From positions 1 through 64,000 of the forward strand of contig NZ_FOLB01000014.1 in the NCBI RefSeq assembly GCF_900112345.1: DNA of 64,000 nt. Direction: 5' to 3'. The position numbers were made by a program, and so were the translations under genes. The stretch comes from Nocardioides terrae (lineage in GTDB: Bacteria > Actinomycetota > Actinomycetes > Propionibacteriales > Nocardioidaceae). Below the pieces are notes generated by a model that saw nothing but the letters and a program-made list of their open reading frames with translations, had not been told where the DNA came from and did no database searches. Shown in pieces: positions 22,903 through 31,533 of the stretch (position 1 is its first letter; every line of letters starts with the position of its first letter).

Positions 22903-23598
22903 TCACTGCCCCGGTGCCTCACGGCGCCGGGGCAGTCTCGTCTTCGAGCCCGCCCTGCGGAAGGTGCGGGTCGCCTTCGGGGCCGGTTGCTTCGGCCGTA
23001 CGACGCCCAACAACCGCTCGAGCGCACCCTCAACCTCCTCGCGCCAGCGGAGCGCGCCCCTCAGGTCCATCCGCAGACGCGGCGCTGTCGGGTGCGGCCG
23101 GTGGGTCTTGAACCCCACCCGGGCGAGGAAGGGCTCAGGCGCCGCACAGCGCTGCCCGTGGACCCCGCTGCGCATGCCCCGGTCCCCGAACGCCTCGACG
23201 GCGCGGATGCCGCCCCGCTCGATGAGGTCGCGGGCCATCCCCTGGATCAGCATCCGGCCGAGTCCGCCGCCGCGATGGTCCGGGTGCACCCACATCGTCG
23301 TCATCAGGACGGCGTCCGACGAGACCGGCGCCGTCGGGAACCCTGCAGCCCCCGGGACGTAGGCGGCCGGCACGTAGATCACGTAGCCGACCGGCTGGTC
23401 GTCGACCAGGACGACCCGTCCGCAGGAGCCCCACTCGCGCAGGACACGTGACAGCCAGGCGTCCTTCTCACCCGCCTCCTCGCCGGGGAGCACCCGCCCC
23501 CGGCGTACCGGATCGAGCTCCCAGAAAAGGCAGCTGCGGCACGGGGCGTGGAGCTCCTCGAACCGGTCCAGGGTCAGAGGGGCGACCTTGCGGGACAC
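22903..23598 (-). CDS. GNAT family N-acetyltransferase
   Basis: 231 aa. The acetyl-CoA motif HPDHRGGGLGRML (about residues 103-115) follows the strand VLMTTMWV, as in the GNAT fold; the N-terminal part holds HAPCRSCLFWELD, a Cys-containing segment, and the C-terminal tail is very basic. Substrate unknown. GTG start. A GNAT gene at this place between thioredoxin and parB is common in actinobacteria. The end of the gene contains a hairpin. It lies 176 bp after parB with two hairpins in between, so it is probably transcribed separately from parAB. Confidence 0.85.
   Translation of the reverse strand: MSRKVAPLTLDRFEELHAPCRSCLFWELDPVRRGRVLPGEEAGEKDAWLSRVLREWGSCGRVVLVDDQPVGYVIYVPAAYVPGAAGFPTAPVSSDAVLMTTMWVHPDHRGGGLGRMLIQGMARDLIERGGIRAVEAFGDRGMRSGVHGQRCAAPEPFLARVGFKTHRPHPTAPRLRMDLRGALRWREEVEGALERLLGVVRPKQPAPKATRTFRRAGSKTRLPRRREAPGQ
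22905..22936 (-). terminator. Hairpin at the 3' end of the GNAT gene
   Basis: ACTGCCCCGG and CCGGGGCAGT form a perfect 10-bp stem across a 12-nt loop, within the last codons of the gene. Together with the adjoining 44-nt repeats it probably separates the convergent transcripts. Confidence 0.5.
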
Positions 23599-23640
23599 GG
23601 CGCCTCCCAGGGCCGACGCGGATGCGGCACGGACGTTGCG

Positions 23641-23663
23641 CCAGGCGCTGAGCGAGCGCCTGG
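23641..23663. terminator. Hairpin upstream of the GNAT gene
   Basis: CCAGGCGCT and AGCGCCTGG form a perfect 9-bp stem with a 5-nt loop, between the parB stop and the GNAT start. It may end the parAB transcript. Confidence 0.45.
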
Positions 23664-23730
23664 CTCGTCGTCCATGCTAGGTCGGTCGCGGAGGTGCTGC
23701 CAGCATCGCGGCATGCCCGACCCCTATGCA

Positions 23731-23754
23731 GATAAGTCGACAAAACGACTTATC
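23731..23754. terminator. AT-rich hairpin 20 bp after parB
   Basis: GATAAGTCG and CGACTTATC, perfect 9-bp arms around ACAAAA. It stands out by low GC in a high-GC setting. As the first structure after the parB stop on the minus strand it may be a terminator, but there is no clear T run; a protein-binding palindrome is also possible. Confidence 0.45.
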
Positions 23755-23774
23755 CGTTTAACGCTTTGTCCGCC

Positions 23775-24779
23775 TCAGATGGGCCGATCGTCGCGGTTCC
23801 GAGGATCGATGATGTCGACGATCCGGCGCAGGTCGTCGAGCGTGGCGAACTCGATCGTCACCTTCCCCTTGGCGCGGCCAAGGTCGACCTTGACCCGCGT
23901 CTCCAGCCGGTCGCCGAGACGGTCGCCGATCTCGGCCAGTCCGGGTGCCACCGGCTTGGCCCGCGCCACGCGCCTCGCCTTGCCGTCGGTGTCGTCACCG
24001 AGCGCCACGATCTCCTCGAGCGCACGGACGCTGATCCCCTCGGCGACCACGCGCTGTGCGAGACGGTCCTGCACCTCGGCGTCGTCGACGGAGAGGAGCG
24101 ACCGGGCGTGTCCCGCCGAGAGCACCCCGGCCGCGACCCGGCGCTGGACGGCGGGGGAGAGGCGGAGCAGTCGGATCGTGTTGCTGATCTGCGGTCGTGA
24201 GCGACCGATGCGGGACGCGAGCTCCTCGTGGGTGCACTCGAAGTCCTCGAGCAGCTGCTGGTAGGCGGAGGCCTCCTCGAGCGGGTTCAGCTGCGAGCGG
24301 TGCAGGTTCTCCAGCAGGGCGTCGCGCAGCATGGCGGTGTCGTCGGTCTCCCGCACGATCGCAGGGATCGTGTCGAGGCCGGCCTGCTGGGTGGCCCTCC
24401 AGCGCCGCTCGCCCATGACGAGCTCGTAGTCGTCGCCACTCCGGCGTACGACGACCGGCTGGAGGAGGCCCACCTCCTTGATCGAGAGGACAAGCTCGGC
24501 CATCGCGTCCTCGTCGAACACCTGCCGAGGGTTGACCGCATTGGGTCGGATGGCTGCCACCGGGATCTCGGCGAAGTAGGCGCCGTCGACCGGCGCCAGA
24601 GCCGAATCCTCGATCTGACGGCCGTTCAGGGACCCGGTGGACCTGGGGTCCGCAGTGCCGCTGTTCGTCGGTCCTGCGGCAGAGTCCGCATCCCGGACGT
24701 CGAGGTTGACAGCTGGGCCTGTGGGGATCAGCGATCCGAGGCCGCGGCCGAGACCTCGCTTCGGCGTCGGCCTGTTCAT
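23775..24779 (-). CDS. parB: Chromosome partitioning protein ParB
   Basis: 334 aa. The N-terminus [13 protein letters not shown] is typical and includes the ParA-stimulating arginines. The CTP-binding/catalytic region is present ([30 protein letters not shown]), followed by the parS-binding helix-turn-helix ([12 protein letters not shown] region with [17 protein letters not shown]) and a C-terminal dimerisation domain. It loads at parS, three copies of which lie just upstream of or within parA and rsmG. The start overlaps the parA stop (ATGA). Confidence 0.97.
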   Translation of the reverse strand: MNRPTPKRGLGRGLGSLIPTGPAVNLDVRDADSAAGPTNSGTADPRSTGSLNGRQIEDSALAPVDGAYFAEIPVAAIRPNAVNPRQVFDEDAMAELVLSIKEVGLLQPVVVRRSGDDYELVMGERRWRATQQAGLDTIPAIVRETDDTAMLRDALLENLHRSQLNPLEEASAYQQLLEDFECTHEELASRIGRSRPQISNTIRLLRLSPAVQRRVAAGVLSAGHARSLLSVDDAEVQDRLAQRVVAEGISVRALEEIVALGDDTDGKARRVARAKPVAPGLAEIGDRLGDRLETRVKVDLGRAKGKVTIEFATLDDLRRIVDIIDPRNRDDRPI

Positions 24780-25891
24780 CGGGGTGCCCCCTTCGTGGCG
24801 ATCTCGCGAGCCGCTTCGAGGTAGCTCAACGCGCCGGGGGAGCCCGGATCGTAGGTCATCACCGTCTGACCGTAGGACGGTGCCTCCGAGACACGGACCG
24901 AGCGCGGGATGTAGGTGCGCAGCACCTGGTCGCCGAAGTGCGCCTTGACCTCGTCCGCGACGCCCGAGGCGAGGCGGGTCCGGGCGTCGAACATCGTGAT
25001 GAGGATCGTGGAGACGGCGAGGTCCGGATTGAGGTGGGCACGCACCATGTCGACCGTCTTCAACAGCTGGCCGAGGCCCTCGAGCGCGTAGTACTCCGCC
25101 TGGATGGGGATGAGCAGCTCGGCGCCGGCCACCAGGGCGTTGATGGTGAGGAGGCCCAGCGACGGCGGGCAGTCGATGATGACGTAGTCCCAGCGGTCCT
25201 CGCCGGCGGTCTCGGCATCTCCGACGCGTGGGTCGGCACGCAGCGCCTTCTGTAGGCGGCTCTCCCGTGCGACGACGCTGACCAGCTCGATCTCCGCTCC
25301 GGCCAGGTCGATGGTGGCCGGGACGACGTCGAGGCCGAGGAGCTCCGGTGCTGCGACGGCGACATCGGCGAGGGGCATGCCGTCGACCAGCAGCTCGTAG
25401 GTCCCCGGCGTTCCCTGGAAGTGCTCGACGCTCAGCGCGGTCGAGGCGTTGCCCTGCGGGTCGAGGTCGATGACCAGCACGCGCTGGCCCAGCTGTGCGA
25501 GGGCGGCTGCCACGTTCACCGTGGACGTCGTCTTGCCGACGCCGCCCTTCTGGTTGGCGACCACGAACGTCCGGGTCGCCGTCGGCCGCGGCATCGCCGG
25601 CCGGCTCTGTGACCCGATGCGCGCCAGGACGATGTTCTCTGCCGCGCGGGCGAGGGGAGTCTCCGCGTCGGCGATGCTCGTGGAGAACGCCGCCAGGTCC
25701 GCCGCCGTCTTCACCCGGTAGCCCGAGACGGGGGCCGTTTCACGTGAAACATCCTCCGGTGGGGCCTGCCGAGCAGCGTCCGTGTCCTGTGGATGACTGT
25801 GGGCGTTCTGTGGATAGTCACGCTCAGGCGGGGTGTTCCGGTCGGTGGAAAACTCTGGCTGGACCTGGTCCCGCTGGTCGCCCTCGGTCAC
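24776..25891 (-). CDS. parA: Chromosome partitioning ATPase ParA
   Basis: 371 aa. The deviant Walker A motif KGGVGKTT, Walker A-prime [11 protein letters not shown] and Walker [10 protein letters not shown] are intact, giving a Soj/ParA-type ATPase of about 260 aa. A hydrophilic N-terminal extension of about 105 residues precedes it; part of that extension is encoded by a parS site (V-S-R-E-T). GTG start in a GTGA overlap with the rsmG stop; SD-like bases are weak, so an internal start is possible, though the long extension is common in actinobacterial ParA proteins. Acts with ParB in origin segregation. Confidence 0.95.
   Translation of the reverse strand: MTEGDQRDQVQPEFSTDRNTPPERDYPQNAHSHPQDTDAARQAPPEDVSRETAPVSGYRVKTAADLAAFSTSIADAETPLARAAENIVLARIGSQSRPAMPRPTATRTFVVANQKGGVGKTTSTVNVAAALAQLGQRVLVIDLDPQGNASTALSVEHFQGTPGTYELLVDGMPLADVAVAAPELLGLDVVPATIDLAGAEIELVSVVARESRLQKALRADPRVGDAETAGEDRWDYVIIDCPPSLGLLTINALVAGAELLIPIQAEYYALEGLGQLLKTVDMVRAHLNPDLAVSTILITMFDARTRLASGVADEVKAHFGDQVLRTYIPRSVRVSEAPSYGQTVMTYDPGSPGALSYLEAAREIATKGAPR
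25737..25750. promoter_or_regulatory. parS site 1
   Basis: GTTTCACGTGAAAC, the perfect 14-bp core of the bacterial parS consensus. It lies inside the 5' coding part of parA. Confidence 0.95.
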
Positions 25892-26637
25892 GCTTCACGC
25901 CTCCGGTCTCGTTGTCCACGCTTCTTCTTCGACGAGCCCCCCGGACGCCGCGCAGGCGGCCAAGATACCTTCGCTGGATCGGCCCAGGCCACCCGGAGGC
26001 AGACGGTGGTGGACTCCAACAGGCCATCCCCCAGCTGGGACACCTCCGGCTCGGCGCAGCCGAACCTCCTCAGCACGAGTCGCGCGTCCTCGATCTCCTC
26101 GGACACCGAGGATCCCTTCATCGCGACGAGGACACCGGTCGGTGCCACGAGCGGCATCGACCACTCGAGCAGCCGGCCCAGGGGAGCGACGGCACGCGAG
26201 GTCACCGCGTCGAACGTCCGGACTCCGTGTAGCACGTCGGCACGACCGCGCACGACCTCGACGTTGGTCAGCCCCAGGTCCTCGACCACCTCGTTGAGGA
26301 ACGACGTGCGGCGCAACAACGGCTCGACGAGCGTCACACGGAGCGCGGGTCGGGCGATCGCCACCACCAGGCCCGGGAGGCCGGCACCGGAGCCGATGTC
26401 CGCCACGGACCCCGTCTTCGGGAGCGCCGAAGCCAGGACCGCACAGTTCAGGATGTGCCGGTCCCACAGACGCGGCACCTCGCGAGGACCGATCAGTCCA
26501 CGCACCACGCCGCCATCGGCCAGCCAGGCGGCGTACGTCTCGGCCAAGGGGAGTCGGTCCGGCGGGAACACGCTGCGCGCCACGTCGGGAACGGGCGGGG
26601 CCGAAGTGGCGGCGCCGGGCTCAGGAAGATCAGACAT
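25888..26637 (-). CDS. rsmG: 16S rRNA m7G527 methyltransferase RsmG (GidB)
   Basis: About 249 aa from the ATG at MSDLPEP. SAM-binding motif VADIGSGAGLPGLVVAIA, LVEPLLRRTSFLNEV and the catalytic-side SRAVAPL are intact, so it should methylate G527 of 16S rRNA. The frame stays open upstream to a GTG that lies within a parS site; I prefer the internal ATG because the upstream stretch is largely parS sequence, although neither start has a good ribosome binding site. The C-terminal tail is Lys/Arg-rich. The stop overlaps the parA GTG (GTGA). Loss of this enzyme gives low-level streptomycin resistance in relatives. Confidence 0.93.
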   Translation of the reverse strand: MSDLPEPGAATSAPPVPDVARSVFPPDRLPLAETYAAWLADGGVVRGLIGPREVPRLWDRHILNCAVLASALPKTGSVADIGSGAGLPGLVVAIARPALRVTLVEPLLRRTSFLNEVVEDLGLTNVEVVRGRADVLHGVRTFDAVTSRAVAPLGRLLEWSMPLVAPTGVLVAMKGSSVSEEIEDARLVLRRFGCAEPEVSQLGDGLLESTTVCLRVAWADPAKVSWPPARRPGGSSKKKRGQRDRRREA

Positions 26638-26647
26638 CGGAGACGAT

Positions 26648-26661
26648 GTTTCACGTGGAAC
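26648..26661. promoter_or_regulatory. parS site 2 (one mismatch)
   Basis: GTTTCACGTGGAAC differs from the consensus at one position. Located between khpB and the preferred rsmG start. Confidence 0.85.
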
Positions 26662-26690
26662 GGCCCGGGCCGCAACTCGCGGATCGGGCC

Positions 26691-26704
26691 GTTTCACGTG
26701 AAAC
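26691..26704. promoter_or_regulatory. parS site 3
   Basis: GTTTCACGTGAAAC, perfect core, 30 bp from site 2. Both lie between khpB and rsmG, about 4 kb from the dnaA region. Confidence 0.95.
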
Positions 26705-26711
26705 GAAGCGT

Positions 26712-27209
26712 TCAGACCGGCTGCACCACGACGTACCGTCGCGGCTCGACGCCCTCGGACGACGAGGTCAGGCCAGCCGCGGCGACGACGTCATGCACGA
26801 CCTTGCGCTCGAACGGCGACATCGGGTCGAGGGAGACGGGGGAGCCGGTCTCCTGCACGCGCTCGATCGTCTCGGCAGCAACCTTCTCGAGGGCGGCCCG
26901 CTTCTCGGCACGGAAACCGGAGACATCGAGCATCAGGCGCGATCGCTCGCCCGTCTCGCGGAAGACGGCGAGCCGGGTCAACTCCTGGAGAGCGTCGAGG
27001 ACCTCGCCGTCGCGGCCGACGAGCTGGGACAGGTCGGCGCCGACGATGGAGACGGAGGCACGATCACCCTCGACGTCCATGTCGATGTCGCCGTCCAGGT
27101 CGGCGATGTCCAGGAGCTCCTCCAGGTAGTCGGCGGCGATGTCGCCCTCCTGCTCGAGCTTCTCCACGCGATCGGTGTCGCGAGGGGTCTCTGTCGTCTC
27201 CTCGGTCAT
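26712..27209 (-). CDS. khpB: RNA-binding protein KhpB (Jag)
   Basis: 165 aa with a KH domain (about 50-95, GADLSQLVGRDGEVLDALQE, where GRDG is the GxxG loop) and a C-terminal R3H domain (about 125-163, SPFERKVVHDVVAA and EPRRYVV). The N-terminus is acidic and lacks the Jag-N domain found in Firmicutes. It binds RNA and in Gram-positive bacteria is linked to cell elongation. Its ATG starts 3 nt after the yidC stop, and the ribosome binding site AAGGA lies inside the end of yidC, so it is translated with yidC. Confidence 0.93.
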   Translation of the reverse strand: MTEETTETPRDTDRVEKLEQEGDIAADYLEELLDIADLDGDIDMDVEGDRASVSIVGADLSQLVGRDGEVLDALQELTRLAVFRETGERSRLMLDVSGFRAEKRAALEKVAAETIERVQETGSPVSLDPMSPFERKVVHDVVAAAGLTSSSEGVEPRRYVVVQPV

Positions 27210-27211
27210 GA

Positions 27212-28171
27212 CTACTGGTCCTTCTTCGGCTGGTTCGGGCGGGAAGACTGCTTGCGCTGCTCACGCGTCTGACGCTTGGGCTGCTGCCGCTGGCGCGGTT
27301 CCTCAGGCGCCTCGACCGCAGGGGCGGCGGTGTCGACGGCGACGTCACCGTGTCCGTGACGCACGGCCTTCGCGCGGTCGCGATCTGCCTTGGCCTGCGC
27401 AGCGGGCGTGCCCGGCGCGGGGTTGTTGCGGATCACGTAGAACTGCTGCCCCATGGTCCAGAGGTTCGAGGTCGTCCAGTAGAGCATCAGCCCGATCGGG
27501 AACGCGATGCCACCGACGGCGAACACGATGGGGAGCACGTAGAGCAGCAGCTTCTGCTGCTGGGCGTAGGGACCGCTCATCGCGTCGGCCGGCATGTTCT
27601 TGCTCATCAGCTGGCGCTGGGTGATGAACGTCGTCGCCGTCATCGAGATGACCAGGATGACCGCGAGCACCACCACGTTGGTGTTGTCCGGGTGGGTCAG
27701 CGTGTCCGAGATGCCGGCGCCGAAGATCTTGCCGCCGCTGATCTGGTCCACGTCCGCCTGGTCGAGGAAGCCCTTGGGGTGCCGATCCGCCGCGTTGCGC
27801 AGCAGGTGGAACAGCGAGAGGAAGATCGGCATCTGCAGGATGAGCGGCAGGCACGAGGCGAACGGGTTGGTCCCCGTGTCCTTGTAGAGCTTCATCGTCT
27901 CCTGGGCGAGGCGCTCACGGTCGTGGCCGTACTTCTTCTGCAGCTCCTTCACCTTCGGCTGGATGAGCTGCATGTTGCGGCTCGACTTGATCTGCTTCAC
28001 GAACAGCGGGATCAGCAGCGCCCGGATGGTGATGGTCAGGCCGATGATCGCCAGCGTCCAGGACCAGCCCGAGGAGATCGGGAGCAGGTCGAAGAGCCGG
28101 TGCCAGGCCAGCCAGATCGCCGAGATGGCGTAGTAGAGCGGGGTGCCGATGGTGCTCAGCAGATCTCCCAC
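27212..28171 (-). CDS. yidC: Membrane protein insertase YidC
   Basis: 319 aa. The conserved YidC core holds the hydrophilic-groove arginine in TITIRALLIPLFV, then KYGHDRERLAQETMKLYK, FASCLPLILQMPIFLSL, and the last helices VLPIVFAVGGIAFPIGLMLYW. Five membrane segments and a long basic C-terminal tail that can contact the ribosome. GTG start chosen: AGGAG stands upstream, and a longer open frame lacks support. Located between yidD and khpB in the conserved origin order. Inserts and folds membrane proteins alone or with SecYEG. Confidence 0.95.
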   Translation of the reverse strand: MGDLLSTIGTPLYYAISAIWLAWHRLFDLLPISSGWSWTLAIIGLTITIRALLIPLFVKQIKSSRNMQLIQPKVKELQKKYGHDRERLAQETMKLYKDTGTNPFASCLPLILQMPIFLSLFHLLRNAADRHPKGFLDQADVDQISGGKIFGAGISDTLTHPDNTNVVVLAVILVISMTATTFITQRQLMSKNMPADAMSGPYAQQQKLLLYVLPIVFAVGGIAFPIGLMLYWTTSNLWTMGQQFYVIRNNPAPGTPAAQAKADRDRAKAVRHGHGDVAVDTAAPAVEAPEEPRQRQQPKRQTREQRKQSSRPNQPKKDQ

Positions 28172-28190
28172 GGTCAGGCTCCTAACGGGG

Positions 28191-28451
28191 TCAGTGGGAC
28201 GGACCCGTGTGAACACGGGAGGATCGAGGGGCGGGGACCGGGTCGTAGCCACCCGCGGCCCAGGGGTGACAGCGACCGACACGGCGTACGGCGAGCCAGC
28301 TGCCGCGCAGGCTCCCGTGCACCTCCACCGCATGCAGGGCGTAGGTCGAGCAGCTCGGGTGGTAGCGGCACACCTGTCCGTAGAGCGGGCTGATCAACAG
28401 CCGGTAGGCCTTGAGCAGCCCGACGAGCACGAACTTCACTGGATCGATCAC
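28191..28451 (-). CDS. yidD: Membrane protein insertion efficiency factor YidD
   Basis: 86 aa. The family signature is clear: [31 protein letters not shown] with conserved cysteines, and [17 protein letters not shown]. The start is the GTG that overlaps the rnpA stop (GTGA); a TTG seven codons upstream is less likely. Works beside YidC at the membrane. Confidence 0.95.
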   Translation of the reverse strand: MIDPVKFVLVGLLKAYRLLISPLYGQVCRYHPSCSTYALHAVEVHGSLRGSWLAVRRVGRCHPWAAGGYDPVPAPRSSRVHTGPSH

Positions 28452-28795
28452 GACGTCACCCGAACGAGGCAACGAGCCAGGTCGCTGCGGAGTTCCGCGT
28501 AGTCGGCGGTCGACGAAGCCGGAAGCGCCCTGACCACGAGCACAGCAGAGCCCGGAAGCCGCGTCTCCGTGCTGGAGAGCAGCTCCCGGGCCAGGTGTCG
28601 AAGTCGTCGCTTCACACGGTTGCGCGTCACCGCCGGGCCGACGGCCTTGCTGACGACAAAGCCGACGCGCACCGGTCGCTCGTCCTCGAGGCTCTCGAGG
28701 TGCACGACTAAGGTGCGGCTGCCGGCCCTGCGACCACGACGTACCGCCGACGCAAAGCCCGCGCCGTCGGTCAGCCGATGAGCGCGGGCCAGCAC
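28448..28795 (-). CDS. rnpA: Ribonuclease P protein component
   Basis: 115 aa basic protein. The RNase P signature [15 protein letters not shown] (about 77-91) and the N-terminal [17 protein letters not shown] are present. Combines with RnpB RNA to process tRNA 5' ends; rnpB is not in this window. GTG start, 39 bp after the rpmH stop, and coupled to yidD by a 4-nt overlap. Confidence 0.95.
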   Translation of the reverse strand: MLARAHRLTDGAGFASAVRRGRRAGSRTLVVHLESLEDERPVRVGFVVSKAVGPAVTRNRVKRRLRHLARELLSSTETRLPGSAVLVVRALPASSTADYAELRSDLARCLVRVTS

Positions 28796-28834
28796 AGAGG
28801 ACGCCGACGTCGAGTCAGCCGAGGCCGAGTCGAC

Positions 28835-28972
28835 TCAGACCGCGAGGTCCTTGCGCCCCTTGCGGCGGCGCGCGGAGAGGATCGCGCGGCCGGCGCGGGT
28901 GCGCATCCGCAGACGGAAGCCGTGCGTCTTGGCGCGACGACGGTTGTTCGGCTGATACGTACGCTTGCTCAC
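28835..28972 (-). CDS. rpmH: 50S ribosomal protein L34
   Basis: 45 aa: starts [19 protein letters not shown], the universal L34 signature, and ends [11 protein letters not shown] start with AAGGA 6 nt upstream. First gene of the minus-strand rpmH-rnpA-yidD-yidC-khpB-rsmG-parA-parB series facing away from dnaA. Confidence 0.97.
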   Translation of the reverse strand: MSKRTYQPNNRRRAKTHGFRLRMRTRAGRAILSARRRKGRKDLAV

Positions 28973-29257
28973 GAGAGTTCCTTAGGTGAATCGGGTCTTG
29001 GCGTGTCGCCCGGCAGCAGTCGGCAGCACCGTGATCCACTGTGCTCGGCACGGTGGATGCACCCGGTCGGCTGGCACCGCCCGCCCACGGGGTGACCCCA
29101 ATGCTCGGGGATCCATGGACATGCGGCGTCGGTCGACGCTCTCTACTGCTGACAGGCGACCGGCCAACGGTACGCGGTGCCGAGTGACAGGGTCAAACTC
29201 CGGCGGCACCCCTTGGCGACGCCGGTTTACCCAACCTACGGGACGATCGTCACGGCC

Positions 29258-29266
29258 TGTGGACAA
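29258..29266 (-). promoter_or_regulatory. DnaA box
   Basis: TGTGGACAA, the complement of TTGTCCACA, the preferred actinobacterial DnaA box. Confidence 0.75.
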
Positions 29267-29473
29267 CGGGTTGCTACTACGGAGGCGCGAGGGTTACGTT
29301 CGTGCGGTACCGAGGTTCCCTGCCGTCGCCGTGGAGCTTCGGACGCTTCCGCGGGGGGAGCACTCGGCAGATCACTCGGAAGCCGCTCTGACCTGCATAG
29401 ACGTCCGAGGTCCGGGATCGGCGTCGCGTCTCGGTCCGGCTCGATCCACACGCCCCGGGCCGGGTTCACACCT

Positions 29474-29482
29474 TGTGGACAA
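29474..29482 (-). promoter_or_regulatory. DnaA box near the dnaA start
   Basis: TGTGGACAA, 82 bp before the dnaA GTG, so it may serve both origin binding and dnaA autoregulation. Confidence 0.75.
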
Positions 29483-29563
29483 ACTTGTGGAGACAAACCC
29501 GACCACGACCACCGCGGCCGTCATACACGGCGTCCGTGATCCGCACAGGGAAGGCTGAACCGC

Positions 29564-31045
29564 GTGGACCACACGGCAGCACCGGAGCCCGCACACCCGT
29601 CCGCGAACGACTCCGGCGAGGCGTCTCTCGAAGCGGCCTGGACCGCCGTGGTGGACGAGCTGGTGCCGAGCCAGCAGGCGTGGGTCCGGACCAGCCAGCC
29701 GGTCGCCATCCACGGCGACACCGCGATCGTGGCAGTTCCCAACGACTTCACCCGCAACCGGCTGGAGGGCGCGCTGCGCAAGGACCTGGAGGATGCGCTC
29801 AGTCGCCAGCTCGCGCGCGAGGTGCGGATCGCCGTCACGGTCAACGCCGAGCTCGAGATGGAGCCCGTCGCGGCCGTGGAGACGACGATGCCCCCGACAT
29901 CGTCCGAGCAGCCCAACGACATATCTGCCAATCGACAGATCGACATGTCGACAATCGCACAGCCGGCGCCGACGCCCTCCGGCTCGGACACGCGGCCCAG
30001 CGCCCTCGAGACGCGGCTCAACCCGAAGTACACCTTCGAGACCTTCGTCATCGGGTCGTCCAACCGCTTCCCGCACGCCGCCGCCGTCGCCGTCAGCGAG
30101 GCGCCCGGCAAGGCCTACAACCCGCTGCTCGTCTACGGGGAGTCAGGCCTCGGCAAGACGCACCTGTTGCACGCCATCGGCCACTACGTGCGCAGCCTCT
30201 ACAACGGCGCCAAGGTCCGCTACGTGAGCTCGGAGGAGTTCACCAACGAGTTCATCAACGCCATCCGCGACGACCGGCAGGACCGGTTCAAGCGGCGCTA
30301 CCGGGACGTCGACGTCCTGCTCATCGACGACATCCAGTTCCTGGAGGGGAAGACCCAGACCCAGGAGGAGTTCTTCCACACCTTCAACACCCTCCACAAC
30401 GCCAACAAGCAGATCGTGCTCACCTCCGACCGGGCGCCGAAGCGGCTCGAGGCGCTGGAGGACCGGCTGCGCAACCGGTTCGAGTGGGGGCTCATCACCG
30501 ACGTGCAGCCGCCGGACGTCGAGACGCGCATCGCGATCCTGCGCAAGAAGGCCGCGATGGACCGTCTGACGGCGCCGCCGGACGTCCTGGAGTTCATCGC
30601 GACGAAGATCCAGACCAACATCCGCGAGCTCGAGGGCGCGCTGATCCGCGTGACCGCCTTCGCCAACCTCAACCGCCAGGAGGTCGACATGACCCTGGCC
30701 GAGATCGTCCTCAAGGACCTGATCCCCGAGGGGGGCGAGCCGGAGATCACCGCCGGCCTGATCATCGCCCAGACCGCCGCCTACTTCGGGCTGTCCATCG
30801 ACGAGCTCACCGGTCCCTCCCGCGGCCGCCACCTCGTCATGGCGCGCCAGATCGCCATGTATCTCTGCCGCGAGCTCACCGACCTCTCCCTGCCCAAGAT
30901 CGGCGCGCAGTTCGGCAATCGCGACCACACGACGGTGATGTACGCCGAGCGCAAGATCAACCAGCTGCTCGCCGAGCGGCGGGCGGTCTTCAACCAGGTC
31001 AGCGAGCTCACCAACCGGGTGAAGCTGCAGGCGCGCCAGACCTAG
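29564..31045 (+). CDS. dnaA: Chromosomal replication initiator DnaA
   Basis: 493 aa. Domain I (1-90), a variable linker (about 95-145, locally AT-richer codons), the AAA+ domain with Walker [10 protein letters not shown] at about 192 and Walker [13 protein letters not shown], and domain IV with the DnaA signature [15 protein letters not shown]. Initiates replication by binding DnaA boxes in the flanking noncoding regions. GTG start with GGAAGG 14 nt upstream. Followed by a strong terminator before the second noncoding region. Confidence 0.98.
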   Translation: MDHTAAPEPAHPSANDSGEASLEAAWTAVVDELVPSQQAWVRTSQPVAIHGDTAIVAVPNDFTRNRLEGALRKDLEDALSRQLAREVRIAVTVNAELEMEPVAAVETTMPPTSSEQPNDISANRQIDMSTIAQPAPTPSGSDTRPSALETRLNPKYTFETFVIGSSNRFPHAAAVAVSEAPGKAYNPLLVYGESGLGKTHLLHAIGHYVRSLYNGAKVRYVSSEEFTNEFINAIRDDRQDRFKRRYRDVDVLLIDDIQFLEGKTQTQEEFFHTFNTLHNANKQIVLTSDRAPKRLEALEDRLRNRFEWGLITDVQPPDVETRIAILRKKAAMDRLTAPPDVLEFIATKIQTNIRELEGALIRVTAFANLNRQEVDMTLAEIVLKDLIPEGGEPEITAGLIIAQTAAYFGLSIDELTGPSRGRHLVMARQIAMYLCRELTDLSLPKIGAQFGNRDHTTVMYAERKINQLLAERRAVFNQVSELTNRVKLQARQT

Positions 31046-31065
31046 ATCTCCGTCGCCGACGTCCG

Positions 31066-31098
31066 CGTGCCCCCGAGAGCCCTGCCCTCGGGGGCACG
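31066..31098 (+). terminator. Terminator after dnaA
   Basis: CGTGCCCCCGAG and CTCGGGGGCACG form a perfect 12-bp stem with a 9-nt loop, 20 bp after the dnaA stop. Confidence 0.85.
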
Positions 31099-31296
31099 GT
31101 CGTCTCCGAACAGGGTCGGGCAGACCTGTGTAGTTCCCCGGCCCGATGGTCCGAATTACACGGGGAGGATCTGAGGATGAGCCTCGTCGGAGACACGCAC
31201 GGGCCGACGCCGCCCACACCCGCGCCCGCTGGTCCACGGCCCGATCCACACCCCCTGTGGGGGACGATCGAGCGCCACGAGCAGGGACGACGGCGG

Positions 31297-31305
31297 TTGT
31301 CCACA
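31297..31305 (+). promoter_or_regulatory. DnaA box in the dnaA-dnaN interval
   Basis: TTGTCCACA, exact consensus, followed by GTTTCCACGG, a weaker match in tandem. Confidence 0.8.
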
Positions 31306-31533
31306 GTTTCCACGGACCCTCTTACTCCCTCGGAACTACAACCAGATCGATCATCCGTGAAAACCCACGACCCTCCCGACCTGGGGAAAACCACCACGCT
31401 GCCGGCACACCCCGACCGCCGCGGCTGGAGAAGTTGTTCCGCCTGTTCTCCCCCGCCGGTGTCGGCCGTCGGCGCTGCGTGGCAGGATTCAGGTCCACGT
31501 GCACAGCCGCTCGAGCAAGAAGGACCACACATC

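Larger units (their letters stand above)
28973..29563. other. rpmH-dnaA intergenic region, origin-associated
   Basis: About 590 bp without a gene. It holds the divergent promoters of rpmH and dnaA and at least two consensus DnaA boxes (TGTGGACAA at 29258-29266 and 29474-29482), the second followed at once by the variant TGTGGAGACAA. A strong hairpin at 29034-29058 pairs ATCCACTGTGC with GCACGGTGGAT around TCG (11 bp, one G-T pair). No clear AT-rich unwinding element could be marked by eye. It is one of two candidate parts of oriC. Confidence 0.6.
31046..31533. other. dnaA-dnaN intergenic region, probable oriC
   Basis: About 490 bp without a gene. Contains the dnaA terminator, one consensus DnaA box (TTGTCCACA, 31297-31305), and several weaker ones (GATCCACA about 31243, CCCTGTGGGGG about 31253). 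A stretch at 31320-31400 is less GC-rich than the rest and could be the unwinding site. The dnaA-dnaN interval is the experimentally known oriC in mycobacteria and Streptomyces, so I favour it here. Confidence 0.65.
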
